A DNA stretch of 64,000 nucleotides from Pontederia crassipes (taxonomy: Eukaryota > Streptophyta > Magnoliopsida > Commelinales > Pontederiaceae), in the NCBI GenBank assembly GCA_030549335.1, contig CM060183.1:37260768-37324767 (forward strand). Reading direction: 5' to 3'. Below the pieces are notes generated by a model that saw only the letters and a list, made by a program, of their open reading frames with translations, did not search any database and was not told where the DNA came from. Shown here in pieces: positions 49,862 to 60,612 of the stretch. Within the stretch, counting starts at the first letter, position 1. Each line of letters begins with the position of its first letter. A program made the position numbers and the translations under genes.

Positions 49862-50360
49862 CGCGCTCGCCTCGCCTCGCCTCCATTGTGAACTTGCCAC
49901 ACATCATGTTAAGTGGGTAGCAACTCATTAAATCCTTCTCTTAATCTACATTAACATCTTTTCTTTTTGGAAACTTTTAAAGGCTTCCATATCCATCTGT
50001 TCATATTTTTAACGCCTTTCTTTTTAAGTTGTTCTCTATAAAAAAAATGGGTCGAACTCATCTTGCGGTTCACTCTGGTTTTCCCAATTTTTCCACATTT
50101 TAAATTTTAACGAGACATTGTACTTGACTCTCATGTACTTTTGCAATCAATTTGATCGATATGGCTGGACTTAAAAACATTGCATTGAGTTTGAAAAACT
50201 CATGCCACAGATCCGGATAGCAGTTTTATATTAGTGGATGTCTCCAACATTTAACTAAATCTATATATCTATATGATAAATTACACCAAATGTCCTTTTA
50301 ACTTTAACGTTCACTCAGCGATATCCTCCAGTTTCACTTTATAACACGAATGTCCTCTAT
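49862..50360. other. intergenic DNA right of the Ty3 element
   Basis: No gene recognised. The part 50275-50360 resembles the outer arm of the element at 39618-40263 (phrases such as CCAAATGTCC, TATCCTC), so the next foldback may extend to here. Confidence 0.5.
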
Positions 50361-50764
50361 ATTTTAACTCATTTCAATGAGTGCCCTCTTTACCTTCTGT
50401 ACCCCGTCTCCCAATCACGGAGCTGACGTGATGTTCTCTTCTCTCCAAACTGACATGACAATATTAAAAAAATAAAAAAAATAATTTAACAAATAAAAAA
50501 TGCCACGCTGATGTGTGGGAGGACGCTCGCCCCCCTGCGATCTCGCTCACCGATGAGGTCCCGGGGGGGGAGGGGACTCGTGCCCCCCCCTCATTCCACA
50601 CGTCAGCGTGGCATTTTTATTTTTTAATTATTTTAATATTGTCGCATTAGCTTAGAGAGGAGAGAAGATGTCGTGTCAGTATCACATCTGTGTCACGTCA
50701 ACTCCCTTAGCGGGAGACGGATTATAGTAGGTAAAGAGGACACCGGATGAAATGAATTAAAAGA
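50361..50764. mobile_element. foldback/MITE-like element
   Basis: Inverted arms match imperfectly from both ends (CATTTCAATGAGTGCCCTCT versus CATTTCATCCGGTGTCCTCT on the other strand), through CCGTCTCCC and TGACGTGA, to the inner words GACAATATTAAAA and AAAAATGCCACGCTGA. The centre is GC-rich with runs of G and C. It is related in design to 39618-40263. Confidence 0.75.
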
Positions 50765-51953
50765 ATAAATATTATGATAATGTGATATTGCAATATGATA
50801 ATGTGATATTGCAATATGGGCCTTAACTGCCCATCAGCAAGGCATAATACATGAAGAATCCATACACAGGCAACTGCAAGTTTGTAGTTTTGTGGAAACA
50901 TGAACACATAACTGCTCTTATTGGCGTCTATATAAAGAAATAGTGGCACTTTGGGACCTTCATTGGAGCATGTTGTTTGACATAGTGGAAATATCCATTA
51001 GAAGTATCAGGTATCTTGGATCTTGATAATTGAAATATTATTCTTTGTATAATTTGTTTGTTACAATTAGTTATTTTACTTAATGAGTATAATCTATTCA
51101 CAAAATTTGTATAATTCATAGTTTTTCTTTTCTTCTCAATGTGTTTTTGTGTACAAGTGTAATATTTAATTCTTGCCATTTTCTTATAGTTTCTATTAAT
51201 TATTATTATATAATTATAAACTATTAAAGATGCAGCCCCTCTTTCTATCTAAATCTATGCATGCATAAATTTGTTGCATTGAAACTCATATATCATGGGA
51301 AGAAAACCTTTATAACATGTTGCATTCAATTATTTCACTTTCTTTTCAAGTGTTGAGACGGCAAAATAAGTACTGACACTAAAGCTTGCAAGTTATAGGG
51401 ACACCCTTAATTATACAATTTATAGGGTGGCACACATTAAAATGATGGAGGTGCGGTTAGAATTATTTATAATAACAACTTCAATACGTGAACCAATTTA
51501 TATTTCAGTTATGTTTATTTCTTTTTTACACAACATAGATATCAAATTATCTCTCTCATGTTTAAAATATTATATTATATAGTTATTACAATCTGTAAAC
51601 AATAAAATATAAAAGAATATCTAAAATTATTATTTAAAAAATATAATTTTTAATAATATCGTAAAATCAGATTAAATATACATTTTTATTTATCCCAGAG
51701 CTGACTCCTTGCACATTATATTTTTCTAATTAGTAAGTAGATGTATTTTAATCAGGTGGGAATGTGGGATCATGGGTTTAGTTAACTATATATAAATTTC
51801 TAATATTTAAATCCTTAAGTTGTAAGATTTATCTATATAACTACATATAGTTATCATAACTACATATAATACTTTTGAAGTAACATTAAAGTACATCAAA
51901 CTAATATTTATTTATATTATAAAACATTCGATTAATCTAATTTCACATCATTC

Positions 51954-51980
51954 CGCGCATCGCGCGAGCCATCACACTAA
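51954..51980 (+). mobile_element. possible Helitron 3' terminus
   Basis: A GC-rich hairpin (CGCGC-ATC-GCGCG, 51954-51966) is followed ten bases later by CTAA at 51977-51980 and then T, matching the hairpin-CTRR/T signature of Helitron 3' ends. The 5' end was not identified. Confidence 0.4.
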
Positions 51981-53283
51981 TACTATATTAAAAATAAAGA
52001 AGTCTCCAACTAGAGTTTGACATTTGACAAAAGTAGAAAGTCACAAGTGTCCTTAAGAATATTATTTTTTAGTGAGTATTTAGTTAGTTAGTAACACAAA
52101 TTTGTTTTGGACAATTATGTTTAAAAAAAATTTTATGTAGTCCCCTCATAAAAAAAACTTATAATAAAATTTTAGAACCCACTAAAATATTGCAAAAAAT
52201 ATTTTAGAACCCACTAAAAAAAATAAACAAGGCACGAAGTAAGTTTTCTACGAAAACTAAAATATAGTATACTTAAAAATACTAAAATATAGTCACACAT
52301 AAAAATGGACAAATAAACTTAAATAAAATAATATATTAATATATCCATATTTGACATTTTGATACTGCACATATGTATCAATTAGCTTTCCAGTCATTTT
52401 GAATACAATAATTTAATTATTAAAAGACAACCTAACTAGTTGTTATAGTTGTTTAAAACACATAAAAATTAATTTACCTAAAATTTATTTGAAACTAATT
52501 AGTTTTTATTTTCATAAACTTTTTTATTTTGAATTTTTTGGCACATAATGTGGAATCATATATTATATATCATGAAAAATTTTTACTTTTTTATCTAAAT
52601 GAGTAATATTTTCTTCCATAACTTACCAATCAATGTATTGTTTGAACTTTATTTCTTCTTATTATTGTATATAGTCTCATCATCATCATCATCATTATTA
52701 TATGCATAAAATGAATATAAGCACATTCTACTCAGCACCGTGTGAATGACATTTGAATCGTCCAACATATCAAATCCGATCAGATTTAATATGCCGTTCA
52801 AATTTGATCGAGTAGCTAAGGATCATCTCATGAGATGATTTTCCTCTCTCTCTCATTTGGACCAATGCCAACCCTCGCCCGTCGCCTAAGCCCTCGTCGG
52901 TCTCCCTCGCACTCATCTCATCGGAGATCGAGAGGGGAGAGAGATCGCCTGATCGGCTGTTGTGGCCCTTGCCTCACTGATCGTCGTCGCAATCTTTGTC
53001 GATCTGATTGCTGCCACATCCCTCATCTTGTCTCACCAATCGCCGTCGCATTCCTCACCTTGCCAATCTGATCGTCGTCGCAGTCCTCACAATTGGCCAT
53101 CCTCGTCGTCAATCGTCAGCTCCACAACCTCTAGGTTCGCTTCCCTCATTGTCACTGTAACTTCCCTCGCCGCCGCTTACATGTCAAAAATTCATTATAT
53201 ATCACAAGATGAACATTTGAATCATCTGATTTGATTTGAACGGCTAGAATATCGCTTGACAAACGGGAGGTTTTGTATATATA

Positions 53284-53287
<4 letters not shown>

Positions 53288-53337
<50 letters not shown>
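53288..53337. repeat. (TA)n microsatellite
   Basis: About 25 TA units, pure. Confidence 0.97.
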
Positions 53338-53340
<3 letters not shown>

Positions 53341-53633
53341 CGTAAACCGAATCGCCCACGCAGCCCCTCTTTCTTCTCTCTCCCCCCACTCTCCGTCCCG
53401 CGAGACAACTCCTATGGCTACTTCCTTTTCCCCTCCTCTTCCCAGCTTCTCACAGTACACTTGACTTCAACTCCAACTCCTCATGTAGTCCCAGCAAGAA
53501 CTTCCCCGTTCCCTTCAATGGTACTACTCCGGAAACTCGCCGCCTTTCCTACACCAGTTCGCCGGAAATTGTCTCTGCCCTTCCGTGACCTGTAGCTTTT
53601 CTCATCTCCCACCCGACCTCTGTTTGGTTCCGA

Positions 53634-54960
53634 ATGGAGCAGCGGCTTTTCATCGTCCTTCTACTCCTCATCTCCGCCTGTTGTCGCCTGCACGCCGAGC
53701 CCACCCGCGACCGGGCGGCGCTGCTCGAGTTCATCGCTGGCACCCCACATGCGCTGCGCCTCCAGTGGACCAACGCCACGTCGGCCTGCGATTGGGTGGG
53801 CGTCATCTGCGACGCCAACCGCACAGCCGTCGTCGCCCTCCGCCTCCCCGGCACCGGCCTCGCCGGCTCCATACCCACGGGCACCCTTGGCCGCCTCATT
53901 GCCCTCCGGGTCCTCTCCCTACACTCCAATCGCCTCTCTGGCTCCATCCCCGCCGACTTGGCCAATCTCACCCTGCTCCGCGCACTCTCCCTCTATGACA
54001 ACCTCTTCTCTGGGGTCATCCCCGTCGGCCTGGCACAGCTCGACCGCCTAAGACGCCTGGACCTCTCGCGCAACAACCTCACCGGCCGAGTCCCCTTTGC
54101 CTTCAACAACCTCACCCGCCTCACCGGCCTCCTCCTCCAGAACAACCGCCTCTCCGGCAGCCTCCCCAGCATCTCCATCGCCTCCCTCAGAGATTTCAAC
54201 GTGTCCAACAACGAGCTCAATGGCTCCATTCCCAACTCCCTCGAGCGGTTCCCCGCGTCCTCGTTCGCTGGGAACTTGGGCCTCTGCGGCGGCCCATTGC
54301 CGCCGTGCAACCCGTCCCCTTCCCCGTCGCCGGCGTCGGAGAAGGAGCCGGCGAAGAAGTCGTCGAAGAAGCTGTCCACGGGGGCGATCATCGGTATCGC
54401 GGTGGCGGGAGGCGTCGTGCTGCTGATCCTGCTGCTCTGCTGCGCGTTCGTCCGCCGGCGAAAGAGGGGGCGAGGAGGAGGAGGCGTCAAGGGTCTCCCG
54501 AAAGGCGCAGATGTTCCGGGAGGCGCGTCGAGGTCCGGGGACACGGGAATGACGTCGTCGTCGAAGGAGGAGACGAGCGGCGGTGGAGGGGCCTCGGCTG
54601 GTGATCAGGGGGAGAAGAAACGGCTGGTGTTCATGCAGGGGGGAGCGTACAGTTACAGGTTCGACCTGGAGGACCTGCTGCGGGCCTCCGCGGAGGTGCT
54701 GGGGAAGGGGAGCGCGGGGACGTCGTATAAGGCGGTGCTGGAGGAGGGGACGACGGTGGCGGTGAAGCGGCTCAAGGACGCCTCCGTTTCCAAGAGGGAG
54801 TTCGAGGCGCACATGGAGTCCATGGCCGTGGAGCACGAGAACCTGCTCCCCCTGCGCGCATTCTACTACTCCAAGGACGAGAGGCTTCTCGTCTTCGACT
54901 ACCTCCCCGCCGGCAGCCTCTCTTCCCTGCTCCACGGTCAGTCAGTTATCCATTTCATTA

Positions 54961-54998
<38 letters not shown>

Positions 54999-56604
54999 CA
55001 ATCAATTAGTTAATTAATTAATTAATTAATCACCTGCATGATTAGTTCGGTTGGATCCTTCTTGTTTATGTGGTAGCCGTTGCGCCATTATTATCAATAT
55101 TTGGTGGGGGGGGGGGGGGCATTTTTATAGTTTATAATCAGTCAATTAATTAATTAATTAATTTTGTAAAATCAAATGGGAAGAGAATTAACGTTCCAAT
55201 AGGCAAATAACATACCAAATGTCTTTTGATTTGTATTCATTTTATTTATGCAATCCAAAATACGACAGACAGAGTGCCGATTGCGTGCAAGCTTAATTAA
55301 TTTGCTAATAAACCTAATCAATGGTGCTTCATATGCAACCAAAAAGTAAATAAAATACGATTATGTGTGCGTATATATTATATTTACTTTTAGTTGGAAT
55401 GTGGTTCTTATGATGATAGGGAATAATAGATAGGGAGTTTAATTAGTAGGCAAGTTATCATTGCATTCATTATAGGCAAGTCATTGCAGTGTCTTTGACC
55501 TTTAGAACCATCACTAAATCGGGAAACCATCTCATCAAAGTAAATTTTTTTCTAAATTATTTATATTATAAGTCTAATAAAAAAAATTAAAAAAGTTGGG
55601 GAATGACAAGACGATCGTGTCGTGTGGCAAATAAAAAAAAATGAGGAGAAATTGATGAAATTAATTTGGAGGTAGCAGTTTTGGGGTCGACGTCTCTATA
55701 CTACCTACATATGAGCCAAGTGGAGTGGGGATACGCTAACCCTTACGTAGGAGGAATCGAAGCCAACCACAGAATGCCACGCTGCCTATGAATTGTGGAG
55801 TAAAAAAACGAAAGAAATCTATAATAATGTGAATTAAGTTTTAACATGAGATCCGAAATCCAATATATGCAAAACCAGTTGACAATTAAAGTTTGAACAT
55901 TTTTTTTATTGTTCGTTCAACGCCATGTGCGTGCAGGCAGCCGGGGATCGGGTCGGTCGCCCCTCGACTGGGGCAGCCGAATGCGCATCGCCATTGCCGC
56001 CGGGCGCGGCCTCGCTCACCTCCACACGGCCGCTCAGATCGTCCATGGCAACGTCAGGGCCTCCAACGTCATCCTCCGCGCCGATCTCGACTCCTGCGTG
56101 CTGTCTCACTTCTGCCTCTACCCACTCTCCGCCGGCAACGTCGACCCGCCCAACCGCATCGCCGGCTACCGTGCGCCTGAGCTGCTTGCGGCCCGGCGGC
56201 CGACGTTCCAGTCCGACGTGTACAGCTTCGGCGTGCTCCTACTGGAGCTGCTCACGGGGAAGGCACCGGACCAGGCGTCTCAGGTTGGGGACGACGGCGT
56301 CGACCTTCCCCGGTGGGTGCAGTCGGTGGTGAGCGAGGAGACGACGGCGGAGGTGTTCGACGCGGAGCTCATGCGCTACGCCAACAACGAGGAGGAGATG
56401 GCGGAGCTCCTGCAGATTGCCATGGCCTGCGTAGCTGTCGTGCCCGACGCTCGGCCTCACCTCTCGGAGGTCGTTCGCGTGTTGGAGGAGATCGTCAGCA
56501 GACCCGAGAGCAACGATGAGGCTGTGCGCCTTTCCCCCGACGACGGGTTCAGGGCTGCCGACGATCAAGCCGGAGGGGCGTCCGGGGCAGCTGCCAAACC
56601 GTAG
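53634..56604 (+). CDS. LRR receptor-like kinase, LRR-III type, likely pseudokinase, 656 aa, two exons
   Basis: Exon 1 is 53634-54936 and exon 2 is 55937-56604; the intron starts GTCAGT, ends GTGCAG, is phase 1, and lies in the kinase domain as is typical of the LRR-III group (RKL1/RLK902-like). A signal peptide covers residues 1-21 ([13 protein letters not shown]). An LRR N-terminal cap with the CDWVGVICD motif and about five leucine-rich repeats follow (to about residue 205). A Pro/Ser-rich juxtamembrane segment precedes the transmembrane helix at residues 249-273. The kinase domain starts with the P-loop [13 protein letters not shown] (356-368) and the ATP-anchoring K378 (VAVKRLK). The catalytic loop reads HGNVRASN (471-478) instead of HRDLKxxN, and the DFG position reads SHF (491-493). 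Both catalytic Asp residues are therefore missing, so it should act as a scaffold or co-receptor rather than an enzyme. The YRAPEL motif is intact. Confidence 0.95.
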
Positions 56605-58783
56605 CGCTGCTGAAAGTTGTAGCACAGAAAAATGTGTTATTTTCTTCACTTTTCTTTTTTTTTTAAAAAAATCAAATCTTTATTTCTTTTACTTCGATTT
56701 TTAAAAGAAATCAAATGTGTAATGTGGATTATACAAAATAAAAAATTATACAGTCAATATACATCCAATCCAATGAATTTGAATCGTTGAATGATGATTA
56801 CACGGTTGAAATTAAATTTAATAACTTAATATCAAATTCAATAAAAGGTTGAATCTTAATTATATAATCACGATTTAACGATCCTAATTTATTGATTAAA
56901 GTAACCGATGATCCACCTGATAAATTAAGAATCTTAATAATATTTGAAGGACCAATACCACAACCATGTAATACGATTACAATATCTTCAGAAGTATCAC
57001 ATAAATTTTCATGTGAAGCGCATACTTAATATTTTTGATGGAGTGGCTAAGAGATGATTATGTTCTTCTTGAAATATTTATTTCACAATCCACCTTTTAT
57101 TTTTCATTTCACCAATTAATAGATGAGCTTCACAATCACTTCGTACATCCCTCCTTCGTTTGACACTGATTTCAATATTTCGTGTGAGGTCTTTATAATT
57201 TTTTTTGGAACAAACAAACATTCTACTTTAATATTTTATAGTTCCGCCTGCTTTATAAAAAAAAATGATTTTCATATAGAAAATCCAATTCATATAGCAT
57301 ACAAATTGTAATACTTATATGCTTCCTCATTCGACTTAAATGACATTCTAACAAATGATTTGACATCACCATCATAAGACTGTATGTAATTATCATTTAT
57401 GCCTTGCACATCACTATCAATATGTTCTTCAATATCAAGTGCACTGTAGCACAAATATTTAACATAAAATAAAATATATTAAAAATTCTCACAAATAAAT
57501 TGAGATTTGGAGTAATACCTTTGCTGGGTAGCAATCGCTTCTTCAATATATTGGTCTTGATTACAAAGTGTATTAATATCATTGTGCTGAAAGACATCAA
57601 CTTTTAAGTTGAACTCTGCCAATAATAAAGAACATATTATATTAATTAACTACCAACTTAGAATAGCAATGTGAGATGGAGATACAGACCGGCTGAATGA
57701 AAAAAGTTATTGTCCACTTTGAACTTTTTTTTATTTTTGCTTCTAAGATGCAAATTATCTCCCTCAATTTTTTTCCAATAAAAGCCAATTGTTTAATGTT
57801 ATCATGGAACACATTAGCATGCATCCCAAAAAAGAAACTGGAAAAAAAAAATTGAGAACTAGTACAAGTCAAGAGGTTATTTTGTAAATAAGTCATTTTT
57901 ATTCTTGCAAGTAGATTGTAATAGGAATTTTTAAAGAACTAATACAATTTCATATAAATTATATAAATCAATTTTCTCTTTAAAAAATTGTTAAATACTC
58001 TAAAGGGTAATTCATTATATGGGTCTCGTCAATACCCTAAATAATCTAAGTGAATAAAAAAAAATCCGCGTTTAATATATTTAAGCACCAAAGATCTAAA
58101 ACCATACGAGCCAAAAGCATTTAAGCGAAAGAATTTGGGTAAAAAATATGAGAAAAAAATCTAAGCCCTAAAAATATGAGGTAAGAAGAATGATTTACCT
58201 AATTGGAGATACAAGAACTTAGAGAGGTGTCCGGCGATCCTTCATAACTTACACATCATTAGCATGAAACCAAGACCATAAACTTGGAACAAGGTAAAAG
58301 AACGCCGACACCAGGAGGGAAGGAGACGAAGACAGCATGAGTTGTGAGAGAAAAATGTTTCAGCCAAAAAGTAAACCCAAAAATTCTTAAAGTTGAACTC
58401 AATAACAACTTAAACCAAATAAAACCGGATGATTCATCTAAGATTATCTCAACTGTAGATTTTTAATAATAACTGTGACGAGCGTTTGGATCTTTTGTCC
58501 CCAGGGTGCATCCATAAATATTGGTTGCACCCTAATCTTACTCAGTGAAAAATGCTAACATTTTATATATGAGTTGCTAGGAGGATTCATATAGCAATCC
58601 TCATATGATATATGACTCATCTGAGAAAGAAATCAGTGAGTGGTTAGGTCTTCACCGTGCACGCCTATTTGACCGGATGATCAAAACCGATTTAAACTTG
58701 TAGTTATATAATTAGATTAGTTTGGATTCTCAGTCCCACCCCTAACATATCAAATTGACTATTAAACTCTAAGTATAAATTTT
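56605..58783. other. intergenic DNA 3' of the kinase gene
   Basis: AT-rich with poly-T/A patches at 56650-56700. No coding sequence or bounded repeat recognised. Confidence 0.55.
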
Positions 58784-59184
58784 AGGGTTATTTTCATAAA
58801 TCACTCCTCAACTATTACGATTTTCCACATCTAACTTTAAATTATGAATTTTTTTCGATCCCTAAAGTATCACAACTTTTTCAATTTGATCCTTCCGTCG
58901 ACTTCTGTCACTTTTTTATTATTTTTTATTTTCTCATTTATAAAAGTTCAAAAATACCTTTCAGAATTGCAGAGGTCGAAACAAAAGCGTAAAGTCGAAG
59001 GAAGAGGTACTTTTGACTTTTTCATAAATAAAAAAATTCAAGATAACGAAAAAGTTGACATAAATTGACGGGATGATCAAATTGAAAAAAATCGTGATAG
59101 TTTAGTATTTATAAAATAAATTCATAATTTGAGATTAAAGGTGAAAAATCGTAATAATTCAGGAGTAATTTATGAAAATAATCT
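58784..59184. mobile_element. foldback MITE, 401 bp, with putative 8-bp target duplication TAAATTTT
   Basis: The arms match across more than 100 bp: the left arm TTATTTTCATAAATCACTCC against TTATTTTCATAAATTACTCC from the other strand, then ATTATGAATTT and TTTTTCAATTTGATC in both. TAAATTTT is found at 58776-58783 and 59185-59192. No coding capacity. Confidence 0.85.
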
Positions 59185-60612
59185 TAAATTTTAATATTCC
59201 AAACTCAACTCAATTCCACCAAGCGAGTCTGCTTGGACCGAGAAATTCGTAATACGAAAGCGAGTTAGTGAAAACTCATATAATACACCCGAAAATAAAT
59301 TAGGAGTCACAGGATCTGAAGTTGTAATTTTCCTCTAAAATCTAATTCATTTTAACCATCCCTTTTGGCCCTTAGTTACTTCCTTTTCCTTAATCCTATT
59401 ACATGCTCAATCATTTTTTGGCTTGATATTTCTCCCAGCAGAAAAAAGGTCCAAAACTCTCGAATTGCAAGTTGGCAAAGAACATGTAGGATGGAGGGCC
59501 AATTCGGACAACTGACGTCACTTCTACTATTTTCTTGACGACAACATTTTGACTTGTCCTCAATGTCACTATTTATTAGGGTGTTCAGTCACTTAAGAAG
59601 ATTGAACCCCAACATATGGCTGGGTAGAGTACAAAATGAAAAATGTCAACTCTAGCACCCAATGGTACCTAGTTTTTTTAAAATATTTTTAATTTTAAGC
59701 ACATATATTTTCTATGTAAAGTTTTGAAAATATTTAAATAAAATATCTTACATGTAAAAAATATCTGGAAATATTTGAAAACTTTTTATGCTTTAATAAT
59801 TTTTAAAAAATATTTTTTATATCAAATAATGGAAAAAATAAGAAAAAGGATTCCAACTACTTCACCTTACCCAAGTTCAGTGAGCATGGATCCAATCTTC
59901 AAAAGGGTGTGACCTAATGGAACTTGACCCAATCAAAATTAATTGGACCCCACCCACAAAAATTAATTGACCCCCTCAAAATGATTGGATCTACATCGGT
60001 TTTGCCTTCTCTTTGCTAGGCATTGCATTTTGGTGCTCCAAGTTGTCATGACTCTTGCATGTTTGCCTTCTTGATAACAAACTGAGGTAAGAAAAATGTT
60101 CTTAATCTGAATCAAATATGTAGCAGCATCGGCATTTGTTGAGATGCATGGTGCACATGGCTGATTGAATTGTCCACTTCATATTGAGGGAAAGTAGTAT
60201 CAGTGCCTTAGAATGGTTTGTTCTTGTAGACTAACATATCGTGCAGAAGTTCTATATCTTCTTTCTGTCCTGTCCACATGCAACAAAGGCCACCAAAATG
60301 TAACTTGATCGTCTGCAGGTTCTTATATATATTCAAGAAATGGTCAGACGGTTGGGAAATTGAGGATGACCCTTCAATTTCCAAGTTCTTCAGAAGAGTC
60401 AGATATCTCTCCAACGCAAAATGTTTTCTCTATATAAATCAATTGACAACAGAGAACCCATTTAACAACAAACTCAGCTAACTTCAGTGAAAATGTTCAT
60501 GCGGTCTCAGTAAACCATTGATTGTTATGTCTGAGCAACTAATGATCAAGTTCTATTTCTTATCATGGTGCTCCGGCGTTAACCAATACTATTCCTCGTT
60601 TGGCCTTTTCAT
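59185..60612. other. intergenic DNA 3' of the PPR pseudogene
   Basis: AT-rich up to about 59830, then less so. A short minus-strand frame at 60208-60414 has no recognisable domain. Confidence 0.5.

Larger units (their letters stand above)
50765..53633. other. intergenic DNA, including a possible Helitron end and the kinase promoter
   Basis: AT-rich sequence without recognised genes. At 52835-53230 there is a pyrimidine-rich patch with short frames rich in Ser, Arg and His and no domain. A TA microsatellite lies at 53288-53337, about 300 bp upstream of the kinase start; the CT-rich leader at 53345-53630 probably is its 5' untranslated region. Confidence 0.55.

Noticed and set aside
52835-53234. 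Ser/Arg/His-rich frames upstream of the kinase
   Set aside because: Low complexity, no signature, and no splice path into the kinase gene.
53749-54935. Long minus-strand and alternate-phase frames in the kinase gene
   Set aside because: GC-rich shadows of exon 1, without domains.
60208-60414. 68-codon minus-strand frame downstream of the PPR pseudogene
   Set aside because: No recognised domain, and it does not continue the PPR protein, which ends at 60613.
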